Positions 52,076 through 60,942 of a DNA stretch of 64,000 nt are shown piece by piece (positions within the stretch are counted from its first letter, which is position 1; every line of letters begins with the position of its first letter). The translations under genes were made by a program, and so were the position numbers. The DNA lies in NCBI RefSeq assembly GCF_037044555.1, contig NZ_CP146275.1, forward strand, positions 1,220,501-1,284,500, read 5' to 3'. The notes below the pieces were generated by a model that was not told the DNA's origin, did not search any database, and saw only the letters and a program-made list of their open reading frames with translations. Source of the DNA: Pelagibacterium nitratireducens (lineage in GTDB: Bacteria > Pseudomonadota > Alphaproteobacteria > Rhizobiales > Devosiaceae).

Positions 52076-54390
52076 CATTCGATGCAATGACACTCCCGAA
52101 GCTCGATTTCGACCTTCGAAAGGATGATCTCTATTGGGTCAAAACAAGCCCTGACGAAAAGCGTGCCCTTCGCTTCCTCCGTATGGATATGAAGGGTCTG
52201 TTGGTTTTTCAGGGGGACGACGGGCCGGATATCAAGATTGCCGTGCCGCTGTTCAAAACCATGCGTTCGGACGGGCGCGCGGCACGCGTCCCCAACAAGG
52301 TGCGAACCAAGAAGTCTCCATTGGAACTCGGCGACGTCAATCCGACCAATCTCCTCGATCCCGAGGAGCCGGGGATCACCACAACCGAACAGGCCCGTCG
52401 GCTCAAGCAAATCCGAATTTTCCAGAAGGCTCGCGACCTCCGCTGGTTCGTCGTTGAGGCAGATTTGGCCCCTCTGACGACCCGCGGGCACGTTGGTGTC
52501 GATCGTTTCATTAGTTCGAAACGGGCCGACGCGAAACGGGCGGGTATCAGGTGGACACCTTCCGCGCCCACGCTTTTGCGCGCCATCGACCAATGCGGCG
52601 AATTCCAGTCGCGGCCTTTGTCCGCCTTCTTTTACGACTACGGCAAGCACGAAAAGTTGCGTCGCTGGCATCCCTTCGTCATCAGCGAAGCGCAGAAGAT
52701 GATCGAGGCGTTCTGGCACCCGGACAGAAAGCCCCATCACGAAGTCCGCAACGACTTCTACAACGCGATACTCAATGAGATCGCCCGTCTCAAGGGTGAG
52801 GGCCTGGCTATTCCGCCTTCCTTGCGCAAACCGGCCAAGGAGACAACGCGGCAATGGATTAATCTTGCGGAGAGCTGGTATCGCTGGCGGGACCGTTATG
52901 GGCAGCCGGCAGCCGATGCCCGCTACCTCGGCCGGGGCAGGTCCATCGAGGCAACGCGTCCGCTCGAATACGTGGTCTTCGACCACACTGTCGTAGACTG
53001 TTGGGCCCTCGTTGAAGATGAAGGCGGCAATATTCTGCTCGTCGAGAAGCCGACTCTGACACTTGCCGTCGATCTCAAGACCCGAATGCGTCTTGCGGCT
53101 TTTCTCTCTTACGAACCTCCGTCGCTGTATTCCGTAATGGCCTGCCTCAAGCAGGTTGTGCGGGTGAAAGACTGGCTCGTGGAGGAATTCGGCGCTGTCA
53201 AAGGGGCGTGTGACGGTTGGGGCAAGCCGAGGACGATTGTGGTCGATAACGGGTGGGAGTTCGCGGGTATGAGCTTTCAGGCCACGTGCGAGGCAGCGGG
53301 TATCAGTGTGATTTGGGCCCCGGTTCGCTGCCCGCAGTTCAAGGCAGTTGTCGAGCAGGCGTTTGATGATCTCAATGAGCACGTCTGGCATCGCATGAAG
53401 GGTGGCATCCCATTGACACCCCAGCTTCGGTCCAAGTTCAGGATCGATAACAGCACCAAAGCCGCACACACCATCCGTCAGATGGAATATTTGATGTGGC
53501 ACCATTTCGTCCACGTCCGGCATCTCGAGCCCAACGAGGAGATCGGATGTGCACCGGCGTTGGCTTGGGCGAAGGGGCTTCAAGCCCACGGCAGGCGAAC
53601 GGTTGATGATGTGACGGTGTTTGATGGCCTTCTGGGTGAGGGTGTGCGTTGCACGCTTACGCCGCAGGGCGTCGCCATCGATGGTCAACGTTTTCATGAT
53701 CCCTCCATCACCTCGGATCTGCTGAACCGCCTTCTGAGATTCGCGCGAAAGGGAAACCGCACAAAGGATTTTGCACGCGCCGGCTCGATGGACGTCTATG
53801 CGACCCGCGATCGCGTTGATGCGAGTTATGTGATGGTTTGGGATTTCGAAGCCAAGAAGTCCATTCGGATGCCCAACGTCCGGAGCAGATACAGTCACGG
53901 CATCAGCTGGAAAGTCCTGAAAGAGGTCGAAAGGTTCGCCGCCGAGGAGAATCTCGCGTTCCACAGTGAGGACGAAATGATTGCTGCGCGAGCCGCGTTC
54001 AACGCCATGGTCCGCTCGGAATTGCCCCATCAAGGGTTCCGGGCAGCGCGCAAGCGGGCCGCGTTGATCGACAAGGCTCCGAGCCTGGTTCCGGGCGACC
54101 GAGTCAAGGAAGTGGCAATCCCTGCCAATCCCACCGGCGCTGTCAACATAGCACACGACACTGCCGCCGTGCATCGCACCGACGACCGCATCCCGCCTGC
54201 GGGACCAGACCGGAGCAGGCAGAAGAGAAAAAAGACGTCCAAGGGAACGCAAGGAGCGCGGACGCGGGATGCACCCCTGTCCGGAACTCAGCCACCAGAT
54301 ACCGAGGTTACGGTGATGGAGCCCAGCGCCTTCGCACTCGATGACCCGGCATCGTTCCTTCGACATCTTGCACAAACCGATGAGGACTAA
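52072..54390 (+). CDS. tnsB: TnsB-like DDE transposase
   Basis: The 772-aa protein is a retroviral-integrase-type transposase. It has N-terminal DNA-binding domains. The DDE core has D304 in EYVVFDHTVVDCWA, D392 in IVVDNGWEF and E428 in FKAVVEQAF, with 35 residues between the second Asp and the Glu. The C-terminal beta-barrel part contains ASYVMVWDFEAKKSIRMPNV. A C-terminal tail ends in the acidic FLRHLAQTDED, the likely TnsC contact. It should bind the repeated sites at both ends and join 3' ends to target. It is followed 5 bp later by tnsC. Confidence 0.92.
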   Translation: MTFDAMTLPKLDFDLRKDDLYWVKTSPDEKRALRFLRMDMKGLLVFQGDDGPDIKIAVPLFKTMRSDGRAARVPNKVRTKKSPLELGDVNPTNLLDPEEPGITTTEQARRLKQIRIFQKARDLRWFVVEADLAPLTTRGHVGVDRFISSKRADAKRAGIRWTPSAPTLLRAIDQCGEFQSRPLSAFFYDYGKHEKLRRWHPFVISEAQKMIEAFWHPDRKPHHEVRNDFYNAILNEIARLKGEGLAIPPSLRKPAKETTRQWINLAESWYRWRDRYGQPAADARYLGRGRSIEATRPLEYVVFDHTVVDCWALVEDEGGNILLVEKPTLTLAVDLKTRMRLAAFLSYEPPSLYSVMACLKQVVRVKDWLVEEFGAVKGACDGWGKPRTIVVDNGWEFAGMSFQATCEAAGISVIWAPVRCPQFKAVVEQAFDDLNEHVWHRMKGGIPLTPQLRSKFRIDNSTKAAHTIRQMEYLMWHHFVHVRHLEPNEEIGCAPALAWAKGLQAHGRRTVDDVTVFDGLLGEGVRCTLTPQGVAIDGQRFHDPSITSDLLNRLLRFARKGNRTKDFARAGSMDVYATRDRVDASYVMVWDFEAKKSIRMPNVRSRYSHGISWKVLKEVERFAAEENLAFHSEDEMIAARAAFNAMVRSELPHQGFRAARKRAALIDKAPSLVPGDRVKEVAIPANPTGAVNIAHDTAAVHRTDDRIPPAGPDRSRQKRKKTSKGTQGARTRDAPLSGTQPPDTEVTVMEPSAFALDDPASFLRHLAQTDED

Positions 54391-54395
54391 CATTC

Positions 54396-55421
54396 ATGGC
54401 CAAAAACATCGCCCCGTCCACGACTGCTGTAATCACCGCAACGGTCTGGAATACGTTCGAATCTCTCTACATCCAGCACGGCGCTCTCGAGAAGGCGCAT
54501 GACCAGTTCGATGCCGTCAGGCTGGCATTTGCCAAGAACAGGGAGTCAAACTCTCCGACCCGCGGCCTGTGCATTTTCGCTCCTTCCCATTCGGGCAAGA
54601 GCCATACGATTCGCAGCTACGTTCGGCAAAAAATCGTTCCTGCATTGTTGGCTGAAGATCCGGCCCTTAGCGTCATGGACGTGGAGGATCTCGTGCGGGA
54701 ACAGAAAAAGGTCGTCCACGTGACGCTGTCGGCGCAGGCGACCCCGAAAAGTCTCGCCGTGGACATTCTTACCGCCTTGGAAGATGACGAGCCGGACCGG
54801 GGAACCAAGCAAACGTTGTGGCGTCGGGTTCACAAGCTTCTCAAGTCGGCCGGAACAGAGCTGCTGGTCATCGACGAAGTGCAGCATCTTGCCCACCGTC
54901 GCATCCGCTACAAGCAGAATTCCGATGAGATCGTTTATGACCATCAGCAGGACCAGACCGTCGCCGACACGCTCAAAGTCATGATGATCCGCGGGTCGGT
55001 CCCTATTGTGTTCTGCGGTATCCTGCAATCGCGCCAGCTTCTGTTCGCGTCTACCCAATTCAAGGGCCGGGTTCTCGACGAAATTCGGTTCGAAACCCTT
55101 CGCTGGGCAGTCGAAAGCGAGCGCATGGAGTTCTTCGCCTTCTGCGGTCGTCTTGCTCTGAAACTGAAGCAAACGGGGCTGCTGACGGAAGAGCCGCCCC
55201 TGGTTCACGACGATGTTCCCAGTGCACTCTATGCTGCATCAGGGGGACGGCTCGGCCTTGTTTGTCGCATCGTCGAAAAAGCCACCATTCTCGCATTGAC
55301 GAGTGGATCGACGACCATTTCCCGCGATCATCTAAGCATGGCCGTCGACATCGTTATCGTCGCCCGCGGTGAATCTGCGCACAACCCGTTCAACAACAAT
55401 CCCGGAGCCACGCTGGTATGA
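54396..55421 (+). CDS. tnsC: TnsC-like AAA ATPase transposition regulator
   Basis: The 341-aa AAA protein has Walker A APSHSGKSHTIRSYVRQ (residues 62-78) and Walker B ELLVIDEVQHLAHRRI. TnsC forms a ring on target DNA, receives the target signal from TniQ/TnsD and activates TnsA/TnsB. It starts 5 bp after tnsB and overlaps tniQ by 4 bp (ATGA). Confidence 0.93.
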   Translation: MAKNIAPSTTAVITATVWNTFESLYIQHGALEKAHDQFDAVRLAFAKNRESNSPTRGLCIFAPSHSGKSHTIRSYVRQKIVPALLAEDPALSVMDVEDLVREQKKVVHVTLSAQATPKSLAVDILTALEDDEPDRGTKQTLWRRVHKLLKSAGTELLVIDEVQHLAHRRIRYKQNSDEIVYDHQQDQTVADTLKVMMIRGSVPIVFCGILQSRQLLFASTQFKGRVLDEIRFETLRWAVESERMEFFAFCGRLALKLKQTGLLTEEPPLVHDDVPSALYAASGGRLGLVCRIVEKATILALTSGSTTISRDHLSMAVDIVIVARGESAHNPFNNNPGATLV

Positions 55422-57370
55422 GACGCTTGATCATCGCTACCGACATCTATCCCGATGAGCATCTCCCTGGGGCAGTGGCGCGCGCTGCCGAAGCCAATGG
55501 GCGCCAACACTGTTTTGAACTGTTGCAGATGGTGGATGTGAAGAGCCACCATCCCGGAAGCAAGGTAACGGAACTCGACGATAACGAAGCCGAACGCCTG
55601 GCGGTGCTGATGCGCACGAGGGCGCCGTCGGTCTTGCAATCGCGGCACCTCGTTGATGACCTCGGGAACTGCGGTTTCTTTGGAACGACGATTCGTAACA
55701 GACACCGCGAAGCCCAGATCCGGCGTGTGTCGCCCCGGGCGATGGCGATGAAACCCTATGTGCGGGCGATGTGGCAGCTGAAGCCATTCTCGTTTGATCC
55801 GCAGACGAAGGAGGCATTGATCTCGGCGTGTCCGGTGTGCCATCGCGGACTCGGCTTTTCACGCACCCAGGGAATCTGCTTCTGCGACTGGTGCTCCTCT
55901 CCCGACGATCTGGGATTCGCACAGCCTACGGTCGATCTTCGAGACTTTCCCCAGCCCATCGTTGAACTCGAGGACATAGAGGCGCTGGACTTTGTTACCG
56001 GGCTTGTCGATCCTGATCCCGACGTTCGTTCCAGCTTCTCGCCCCAGCTCGACAATGACCTTTCCGGCTTGTCGAGGGGCGAGGTGTTCGAACTCGCCAT
56101 GGCGATCACGGGAATCATTGAACAGGATCCTCGGCGCGCCGTGACATCGCCTGCAAAACCCAAGACGAGACAGGACTACGCACGGGTGTTCACCCCGGAG
56201 AGGGTTGCAGAGGCCGGCCGCATTCTTCTGAACTGGCCGAAGGGATTCGATGGCCTGTGCGAGAAGGCGCGCGCCACAGCGCCCGACCGTGCAGGGTTCT
56301 ACGGCATCAAGTCCGAACTCGGCCAAGTCTACGCCCTGACTGTGGATCGCACGCTCTCCGAGCCTGCGCGCGCCCTCGTCCGCGGTGCCGTCGAGCGCAA
56401 CATGGAGCTCACGTCGTCAGCCGTTCAAGTGCGCCGGGCGGAACATCGTGGCCGCTCGGACCTCATCACGATACAGGAGGCTGCGGAACGACACGGGCTG
56501 GATCGCCGCGTCTTCACCAAGCTCCTCCGGTTTCCCGAGGTGACCCGATACAGATCTTCAGGAACGTCGAAGGGACCGGTCCTTCTGGTGTCGGAGGAGA
56601 TCGCGTCCCTGGTCGCACTGCGCGAAGATCTGGAGAGTTCATCCAGTGTCGGGTTGCGCCTCGGCATCCCCAATGGGTCGGTTTCACAACTTGCCGCGGC
56701 AGGCCTGATCGAGAAGGTGACCGGACCCGTTCTGGCTACGGTCACGGGCAAGCACCAATATCGCCGTTCCTCCGTCGATAAGCTGATTGGCGACATCGAG
56801 GCCAGGATCGTTCCCCGCGACAAAGGAGAATTTCACATCCGCTTGACGAAGGCGATGTATCGCTTGCCGGCCGGCGAGAAGCCTTGGGTGCCCGTTGTTC
56901 AGGCTATTCTAGACGATCGCCTTAAGGTGTTCGCCGTGAAGGGCCGACTGGAAGCCACTCTGATTCGATTGGCCGCGCCCTCCTTCGAAGCGATCACGCG
57001 TGTTTTGGATTGTGGGTATCGTCCCCCGATCCCGATCGAGCCGACAGTGACGCGTGCCGAAGCGGCCGATCTGCTCGGCATAACTGTCGCGACGACCATC
57101 GCGATGGTCAACGAAGGCATCATTCCCTCCCACGGGTCTGGGGTCTGCACCATTTATCGTCGCGATGTGCTGGCGGTCGCTGAGGCCTACATCACGACTG
57201 CCGAGATCTCGAGAATGATGGGTGTCGGCTACCGGTGGGTGAGGACCCGCCTGGCCACCCTTGGCGTCGAGCCACAATTTGAACTTCGAAAAAACCGGGG
57301 ACTTGTCTACGACAGAAGGCAGGTCGTCGCCCTCTGCGCCCAACTCCGCACAAGGGAGGATGCTGCGTGA
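55418..57370 (+). CDS. tniQ: TniQ/TnsD-like target-selection protein
   Basis: The 650-aa protein has an N-terminal TniQ region (IYPDEHLPGAVARAAEANGR) with a zinc finger CPVC...CDWC at C138, C141, C156 and C159. The C-terminal 300 residues hold several helix-turn-helix-like units (SDLITIQEAAERHGLDRRVF, VTRAEAADLLGITVATTIAM, TAEISRMMGVGYRWVRTRLA) that could read a fixed DNA site. The long C-terminal DNA-binding part fits TnsD, which reads an attachment site, rather than the short TniQ of CRISPR-associated transposons. The nearest candidate site is the tRNA next to the left end. Confidence 0.87.
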   Translation: MRRLIIATDIYPDEHLPGAVARAAEANGRQHCFELLQMVDVKSHHPGSKVTELDDNEAERLAVLMRTRAPSVLQSRHLVDDLGNCGFFGTTIRNRHREAQIRRVSPRAMAMKPYVRAMWQLKPFSFDPQTKEALISACPVCHRGLGFSRTQGICFCDWCSSPDDLGFAQPTVDLRDFPQPIVELEDIEALDFVTGLVDPDPDVRSSFSPQLDNDLSGLSRGEVFELAMAITGIIEQDPRRAVTSPAKPKTRQDYARVFTPERVAEAGRILLNWPKGFDGLCEKARATAPDRAGFYGIKSELGQVYALTVDRTLSEPARALVRGAVERNMELTSSAVQVRRAEHRGRSDLITIQEAAERHGLDRRVFTKLLRFPEVTRYRSSGTSKGPVLLVSEEIASLVALREDLESSSSVGLRLGIPNGSVSQLAAAGLIEKVTGPVLATVTGKHQYRRSSVDKLIGDIEARIVPRDKGEFHIRLTKAMYRLPAGEKPWVPVVQAILDDRLKVFAVKGRLEATLIRLAAPSFEAITRVLDCGYRPPIPIEPTVTRAEAADLLGITVATTIAMVNEGIIPSHGSGVCTIYRRDVLAVAEAYITTAEISRMMGVGYRWVRTRLATLGVEPQFELRKNRGLVYDRRQVVALCAQLRTREDAA

Positions 57371-57930
57371 ACACGACCCCGAAAACAACTGGGACGGCCG
57401 ATCTGGAAGAACGCAAAAATGCTGCGCGTGCCGAGCTCGATGCGCGGGCGCAAGGCGATCTCTTCCTTGATGGCGAAATCAACCAGGCAGAAACGTTGGC
57501 CGAGATCGATGGCCTTGTGAGGTCAAGAAAGCGCAGAAGGCCCAGAGCGACTCGATCTGCAACTGCGACGGAGGCTGTCCAGATGGTGATGGATCTGGAG
57601 AAGGTGCCTGCCACGGGTCTCGACCACGAAGATTTCGCACCAGAGCCTTCGGAAGACGTTGCGGACCATCACCAGGACTTGTCCATTGGCGCTGTGGTGA
57701 TTCAGGGTTCGTCACAATGCCGTTCGTCGCCTTTCAATCGGATTCCATATCGGCAGTGGCGCGTCCCGCCGCACTCAAATCCCGCAGTTAAAGTCGATCT
57801 CCGAGCGCGATGGAAATCGGGACCGGTGGATGGCAATTGCCGGAACCCCGTCCGTCATAACAGCCCATCGGGTGGAGTTGGTCCTCGAACGGCAACAATG
57901 CGCGGTCCACCGTTAAAATCTCGCTTCTAG
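57367..57930 (+). CDS. Unknown ORF coupled to tniQ
   Basis: The 187-codon frame starts with a GTG that overlaps the tniQ stop (GTGA). Its first 110 residues are charged and helical (LEERKNAARAELDARAQGDL, VRSRKRRRPRATRS), like a small real gene. The last 75 residues (from about SSQCRSS onward) look like non-coding sequence, so the gene may be truncated or frameshifted. It precedes the operon terminator. No family is recognised. Confidence 0.45.
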   Translation: MNTTPKTTGTADLEERKNAARAELDARAQGDLFLDGEINQAETLAEIDGLVRSRKRRRPRATRSATATEAVQMVMDLEKVPATGLDHEDFAPEPSEDVADHHQDLSIGAVVIQGSSQCRSSPFNRIPYRQWRVPPHSNPAVKVDLRARWKSGPVDGNCRNPVRHNSPSGGVGPRTATMRGPPLKSRF

Positions 57931-57982
57931 ATCAGCAATTGAGATGCCGCTTCACCGCGGTGGCTTCGCGCGTGCGGTTTTC

Positions 57983-58016
57983 GCCGGCAGATCGAAGGAT
58001 CTGCCGGCTTTTTTTT
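57983..58016 (+). terminator. Rho-independent terminator of the tns operon
   Basis: GCCGGCAGATC and GATCTGCCGGC form a perfect 11-bp stem with a 4-nt loop, followed by eight T residues. It closes the operon 35 bp before the first TnsB-type site of the right end. Confidence 0.95.
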
Positions 58017-58049
58017 GCCTCCGACTATTGTGGAGCCGCTGACCTCAAA

Positions 58050-58207
58050 ATCGATTCACAAAACATGGTCGATGGCTGCATATCGACTCACAATTCCCGG
58101 TTTCTTCTGATATTCGACTCACAAAATGTGGTCGATGGGACTCAGCGTTTTTGGCCGATGCCTGGTTTTCTGGGATCAAATCGACTCAACTTTTTTTGGT
58201 CCCATCA
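58050..58207 (-). repeat. Right transposon end with five TnsB-type sites
   Basis: Sites of the form GACTCA-N9-GGTCGAT run from 58053, 58085 (degenerate), 58116, 58139 and 58183. Measured from the GACC side, the outer three lie at 58201, 58156 and 58133, spaced 45 and 23 bp, as at the left end. The terminus ends CCCATCA at 58207, 6 bp from the outermost GACC, again as on the left. The two extra inner sites make this end longer than the left one. Confidence 0.88.
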
Positions 58208-58212
58208 TGGCT
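58208..58212 (+). repeat. Right copy of 5-bp target-site duplication TGGCT
   Basis: TGGCT follows the right terminus directly and matches 12172-12176. It shows the element is one unit and inserted by a Tn7-type reaction. Confidence 0.93.
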
Positions 58213-58224
58213 AAAGTTGCCGCG

Positions 58225-59058
58225 TCAGGAAACGCGGGCCCAGGCGCCGACCAGGCGCGGGTAGAAAATGCATGGGTCATGGCCCGCCTGGGCTTCTTCG
58301 ATCAGACGGTCATGGAGCGTCTCGATGTCGATTTCCACCGCACTTGCGATTCCGAGAGCTTCCATCGCCGACATCAGGCTCTTGGTGGATTCGACGATGA
58401 ACTCGAACCCATCGACATCCTGATCATTGCTGACCCGGGTCAGCCCGATCATGTCGGGCGCAAGGCCCGCGGCCCGGTACGCGGGGTAGAGGGCGGCGCC
58501 CATATCGGCGGTTCGACCCGAGCGGCGGTAAACTTCGCCGATCCGCTCGATGCATTTGTGGAGCAGCGGCAGGGCGGGTTGTGCGTAGGAGGTGGAGATA
58601 TCGAATTCGATGAAGCTGATGAGCGTGCCCGGTTTGAGCCGTTTGGCCAGTTCGGCCATGGTCGCGCCGGGATCGGCCATGTGAAGCAAGAGGAACCGGC
58701 CGGTTACCGCATCGATATCGGCCGGGATTTCCGTTTCTTCGAGTGTGCCGGCAACAAAGGAGATGTCGAGCCCCTTGGCCTCGGCCCGCGCCCGGGCAAC
58801 CGAGAGAGCGGCCTGCGATGGGTCGAGACCGATGACGGCGCCGTCCGGCCCCACAATGTGGGCCGCGATCAGGGAAACGTCGCCAACCCCGCATCCGACA
58901 TCGAGCACGCGCATGCCCTTTTTCAGCCCCGCCCGCAAAAGGATGTCGCGGGTCAGGTCGGCAAACAGGGCCGCCTGGCGTTCCAACCGCACCAGTTCGC
59001 GTTCGGAATGGCCCAATATGTAGGCCTGATCTTGTGCTTGGGGCTGGGGGGTGGTCAT
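58225..59058 (-). CDS. Class I SAM-dependent methyltransferase
   Basis: The 277-aa protein has the SAM-binding motif I VLDVGCGVGDVSL, the acid of motif II (VIGLDPS), and FLLLHMADPGATMAEL of the UbiE-type class. The substrate is not clear. It ends 12 bp from the transposon duplication, so the insertion spared the gene but removed most of its 3' flank. Confidence 0.87.
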   Translation of the reverse strand: MTTPQPQAQDQAYILGHSERELVRLERQAALFADLTRDILLRAGLKKGMRVLDVGCGVGDVSLIAAHIVGPDGAVIGLDPSQAALSVARARAEAKGLDISFVAGTLEETEIPADIDAVTGRFLLLHMADPGATMAELAKRLKPGTLISFIEFDISTSYAQPALPLLHKCIERIGEVYRRSGRTADMGAALYPAYRAAGLAPDMIGLTRVSNDQDVDGFEFIVESTKSLMSAMEALGIASAVEIDIETLHDRLIEEAQAGHDPCIFYPRLVGAWARVS

Positions 59059-59190
59059 GGGCGTCCTCTGGAGATGATTGCCGGCCGAAAATTTGGAAAC
59101 GTCGCGGGAAGAGCCCGAGTGCGGTGTTAACGCGGCTTACACGCGCGCTCGGATAGAGTGGGTCGGTTGGTATCCTGATCGGAACCCGAG

Positions 59191-60051
59191 ATGTTGTACA
59201 GGCGCATACAGACAAGGCAAGCGAGTATCGCTCTGGCCGAAACCCGCACGGACGGGTTTCCGGTCCTGTTTCTGCATGGCAATTCGAGTTCGCGCGACGT
59301 CTTTGTTCGGCAACTCGAAAGCGAACTCGCAAGCCGGCATCGCCTGATCGCGCTCGATCTGGCGGGCCATGGCGCGTCCGGCGATGCAGTCGATCCCAAG
59401 GCGGCCTACACCATTCCCGGCTTTGCCAGCACGGTTGGAGAGGTTCTCGACGCCCTGGCAATCGACCATCTCGCTATCGTGGGGTGGTCGCTTGGCGGTC
59501 ACATCGGCATCGAATTGCTCGAGAGGGACCCGCGTATTGCGGGCCTGATGATCATGGGGACGCCGCCTGTATCGCGCGGGATCTTTGGCATACTGCGCGG
59601 CTTTCAACCTCAGTTTGACCTTACCCTGACCACCAAGGGCCGGCTGACGCATCGGGAGATGGACCGGCTCGCCCGCCTGTGTTTCGGCGATATGCCGCCC
59701 AGCGAACTGCGCGATGCGATAGCGCGCGCCGACTGGCGCATGCGGAAAATCATGGGGCATGGCCTGATGATGGGGGCGGGGGTCGATCAGAAAAAGGTCG
59801 TCGAGCACAGCCCGGTCCCTGTTGCAGTGGTCAATGGCGAGTTTGAGCCGTTTGCGCGCCTCGATTATCTCGCTGGCCTCGATTACGCCAATCTCTGGGA
59901 TGGCCAGTGCCATGTGATTGCCGGGGCGGGGCATGCCTCTTTTCTCGAAGCCCCCGATCGGTTTAACGCGCTGCTGGGCCGGTTCATCGATGACGCCGCA
60001 GGGTTTGCCGTGTTCAACGAGGCGACCAGCCTTGGCCGGCGCCACGGTTGA
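59191..60051 (+). CDS. Alpha/beta hydrolase
   Basis: The 286-aa protein has a complete hydrolase core: oxyanion VLFLHGNSSS, nucleophile elbow GWSLGGH, acid in VVNGEFEP and His in GAGHASFLEAP. No lid or signal peptide gives a substrate clue. It may act on esters or amides. It is divergent from the methyltransferase. Confidence 0.88.
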   Translation: MLYRRIQTRQASIALAETRTDGFPVLFLHGNSSSRDVFVRQLESELASRHRLIALDLAGHGASGDAVDPKAAYTIPGFASTVGEVLDALAIDHLAIVGWSLGGHIGIELLERDPRIAGLMIMGTPPVSRGIFGILRGFQPQFDLTLTTKGRLTHREMDRLARLCFGDMPPSELRDAIARADWRMRKIMGHGLMMGAGVDQKKVVEHSPVPVAVVNGEFEPFARLDYLAGLDYANLWDGQCHVIAGAGHASFLEAPDRFNALLGRFIDDAAGFAVFNEATSLGRRHG

Positions 60052-60074
60052 CACGCGCGAGCTGTGTTTCGATC

Positions 60075-60205
60075 CCAGAGCTGTTCAGGAATTGATTGAT
60101 TCAAATCCCTGGCTCCAAGCCCTTGTTCTGTCGCGTGTTGCGAACCGCAAAACCGTTTCCATCCCCGATCGCGTCGAGGACATGCTTTTGCTGGACACGC
60201 CCTAG
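60075..60205. repeat. Palindromic dispersed intergenic repeat, copy 2
   Basis: It is related to 5172-5279 through AGAGCTGTTCAGG, ATTGATTGATTCAAATCC, CCCTTGTTCTGTCGCGTGT and GCTGGACACGC. Its terminal CTAG supplies the TAG stop of the minus-strand FeeM-like gene, just as copy 1 does for the DUF533 gene. A 25-bp middle segment differs from copy 1. Confidence 0.8.
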
Positions 60206-60942
60206 TGCAGGTTTGCCGGTTCCACGCGCCCCGAAAACACTGCCGTCGCCACTTTCTCGAGTGTCGAGTGCGTGGGGCCAAACAGAAAATCCATCTCGGC
60301 GGCCGTTGCATTCATAAAGGGATAGCGGGCAATGACGCTCTCGCGCACCGCGCAGTAGTCGATGCCCATAAGGCTCAACTGCTTTTTGAGACCATGGTAC
60401 TGGCGCGGCGGGCACAGCGGCCGCATGCCGAAAAGGCGCCGATAGAAAGCCTGGTGTTCTACGCGAACCGAAGCCAGGCCCAGATTGGCGCTGTAATATT
60501 CCGACGCGAGAAAGCCCAGCCGGGCGGTGATATAGGGCAATTCGGGGTGCCGGCCGCTCACTGCGGGATGCACGGCAAAGCGCGTCGGATCGACGACGAT
60601 GTGCCCCTTGTCGATTTCCGGCAGAAGCGTTTCGGGGAACGCGTCGACGGTGGGAGAATGGGGGTTTTCCGGGGTGGCATAATGCACCCGGATGGTGCTC
60701 GCCATCTCGCCGTCCATATAGACACCAAAGACATGGCCGTTGTCGGCGTGGTCATAATCGTCGGTCAGCCGCTTTTCAAAGCCGATCGGGATCATGCCTT
60801 CGCGGACATAGGCTTCGTAGCGCAAACTGAACGCATGTTCGCGCTCACCATACCCTTCGAGCCGACGATATTCGATCCTGTCAAGAAAATCGATCAGGCG
60901 TTGGGAAAACGAAGTTGTCCCGACCGATGATACGGAACTCAT
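60202..60942 (-). CDS. FeeM-like N-acyl amino acid synthase (GNAT-type)
   Basis: The 246-aa protein matches the N-acyl amino acid synthase FeeM group related to LuxI-type synthases: EREHAFSLRYEAYVREGMIP, TIRVHYATPE, HIVVDPTRFAVHP and GMRPLCPPRQYHGL. Such enzymes join a fatty acyl chain from acyl carrier protein to an amino acid. The start at 60942 is preceded by AGGGGGC and a CtrA-like box at 60975-60989. The product may be a surfactant or signal. Confidence 0.82.
   Translation of the reverse strand: MSSVSSVGTTSFSQRLIDFLDRIEYRRLEGYGEREHAFSLRYEAYVREGMIPIGFEKRLTDDYDHADNGHVFGVYMDGEMASTIRVHYATPENPHSPTVDAFPETLLPEIDKGHIVVDPTRFAVHPAVSGRHPELPYITARLGFLASEYYSANLGLASVRVEHQAFYRRLFGMRPLCPPRQYHGLKKQLSLMGIDYCAVRESVIARYPFMNATAAEMDFLFGPTHSTLEKVATAVFSGRVEPANLH

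Larger units (their letters stand above)
12177..58207 (+). mobile_element. Complete Tn7-like transposon, 46 kb, inserted beside a tRNA gene
   Basis: Termini are TGATGCGACCAAAAAA on the left and, read inward from the right, TGATGGGACCAAAAAA. They stay nearly identical for 30 bp. A TGGCT duplication flanks both. Arrays of TnsB-type sites lie inside each end. The transposition operon (TnsA, TnsB, TnsC, TniQ) at 50691-57930 has intact catalytic motifs and reads toward the right end, with TniQ outermost. In Tn7 itself TnsA is outermost, so the module is reversed relative to its nearest end. No TnsE, integrase, cas gene or CRISPR array is visible. The cargo is about 38 kb of defence and metal-resistance genes plus an internal IS66-family element. 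The insertion parts a tRNA gene from a methyltransferase 3' end that were originally about 26 bp apart. Confidence 0.95.

Noticed and set aside
52027..54393. Long minus-strand frame opposite tnsB (788 codons)
   Set aside because: Shadow of tnsB, which has intact DDE motifs. The mirror frame shows no family motif.
12177..58207. CRISPR-associated transposon (CAST)
   Set aside because: No cas gene, Cas12k-like protein, Cascade subunit or repeat-spacer array was seen within the element, and the TniQ is long and TnsD-like.
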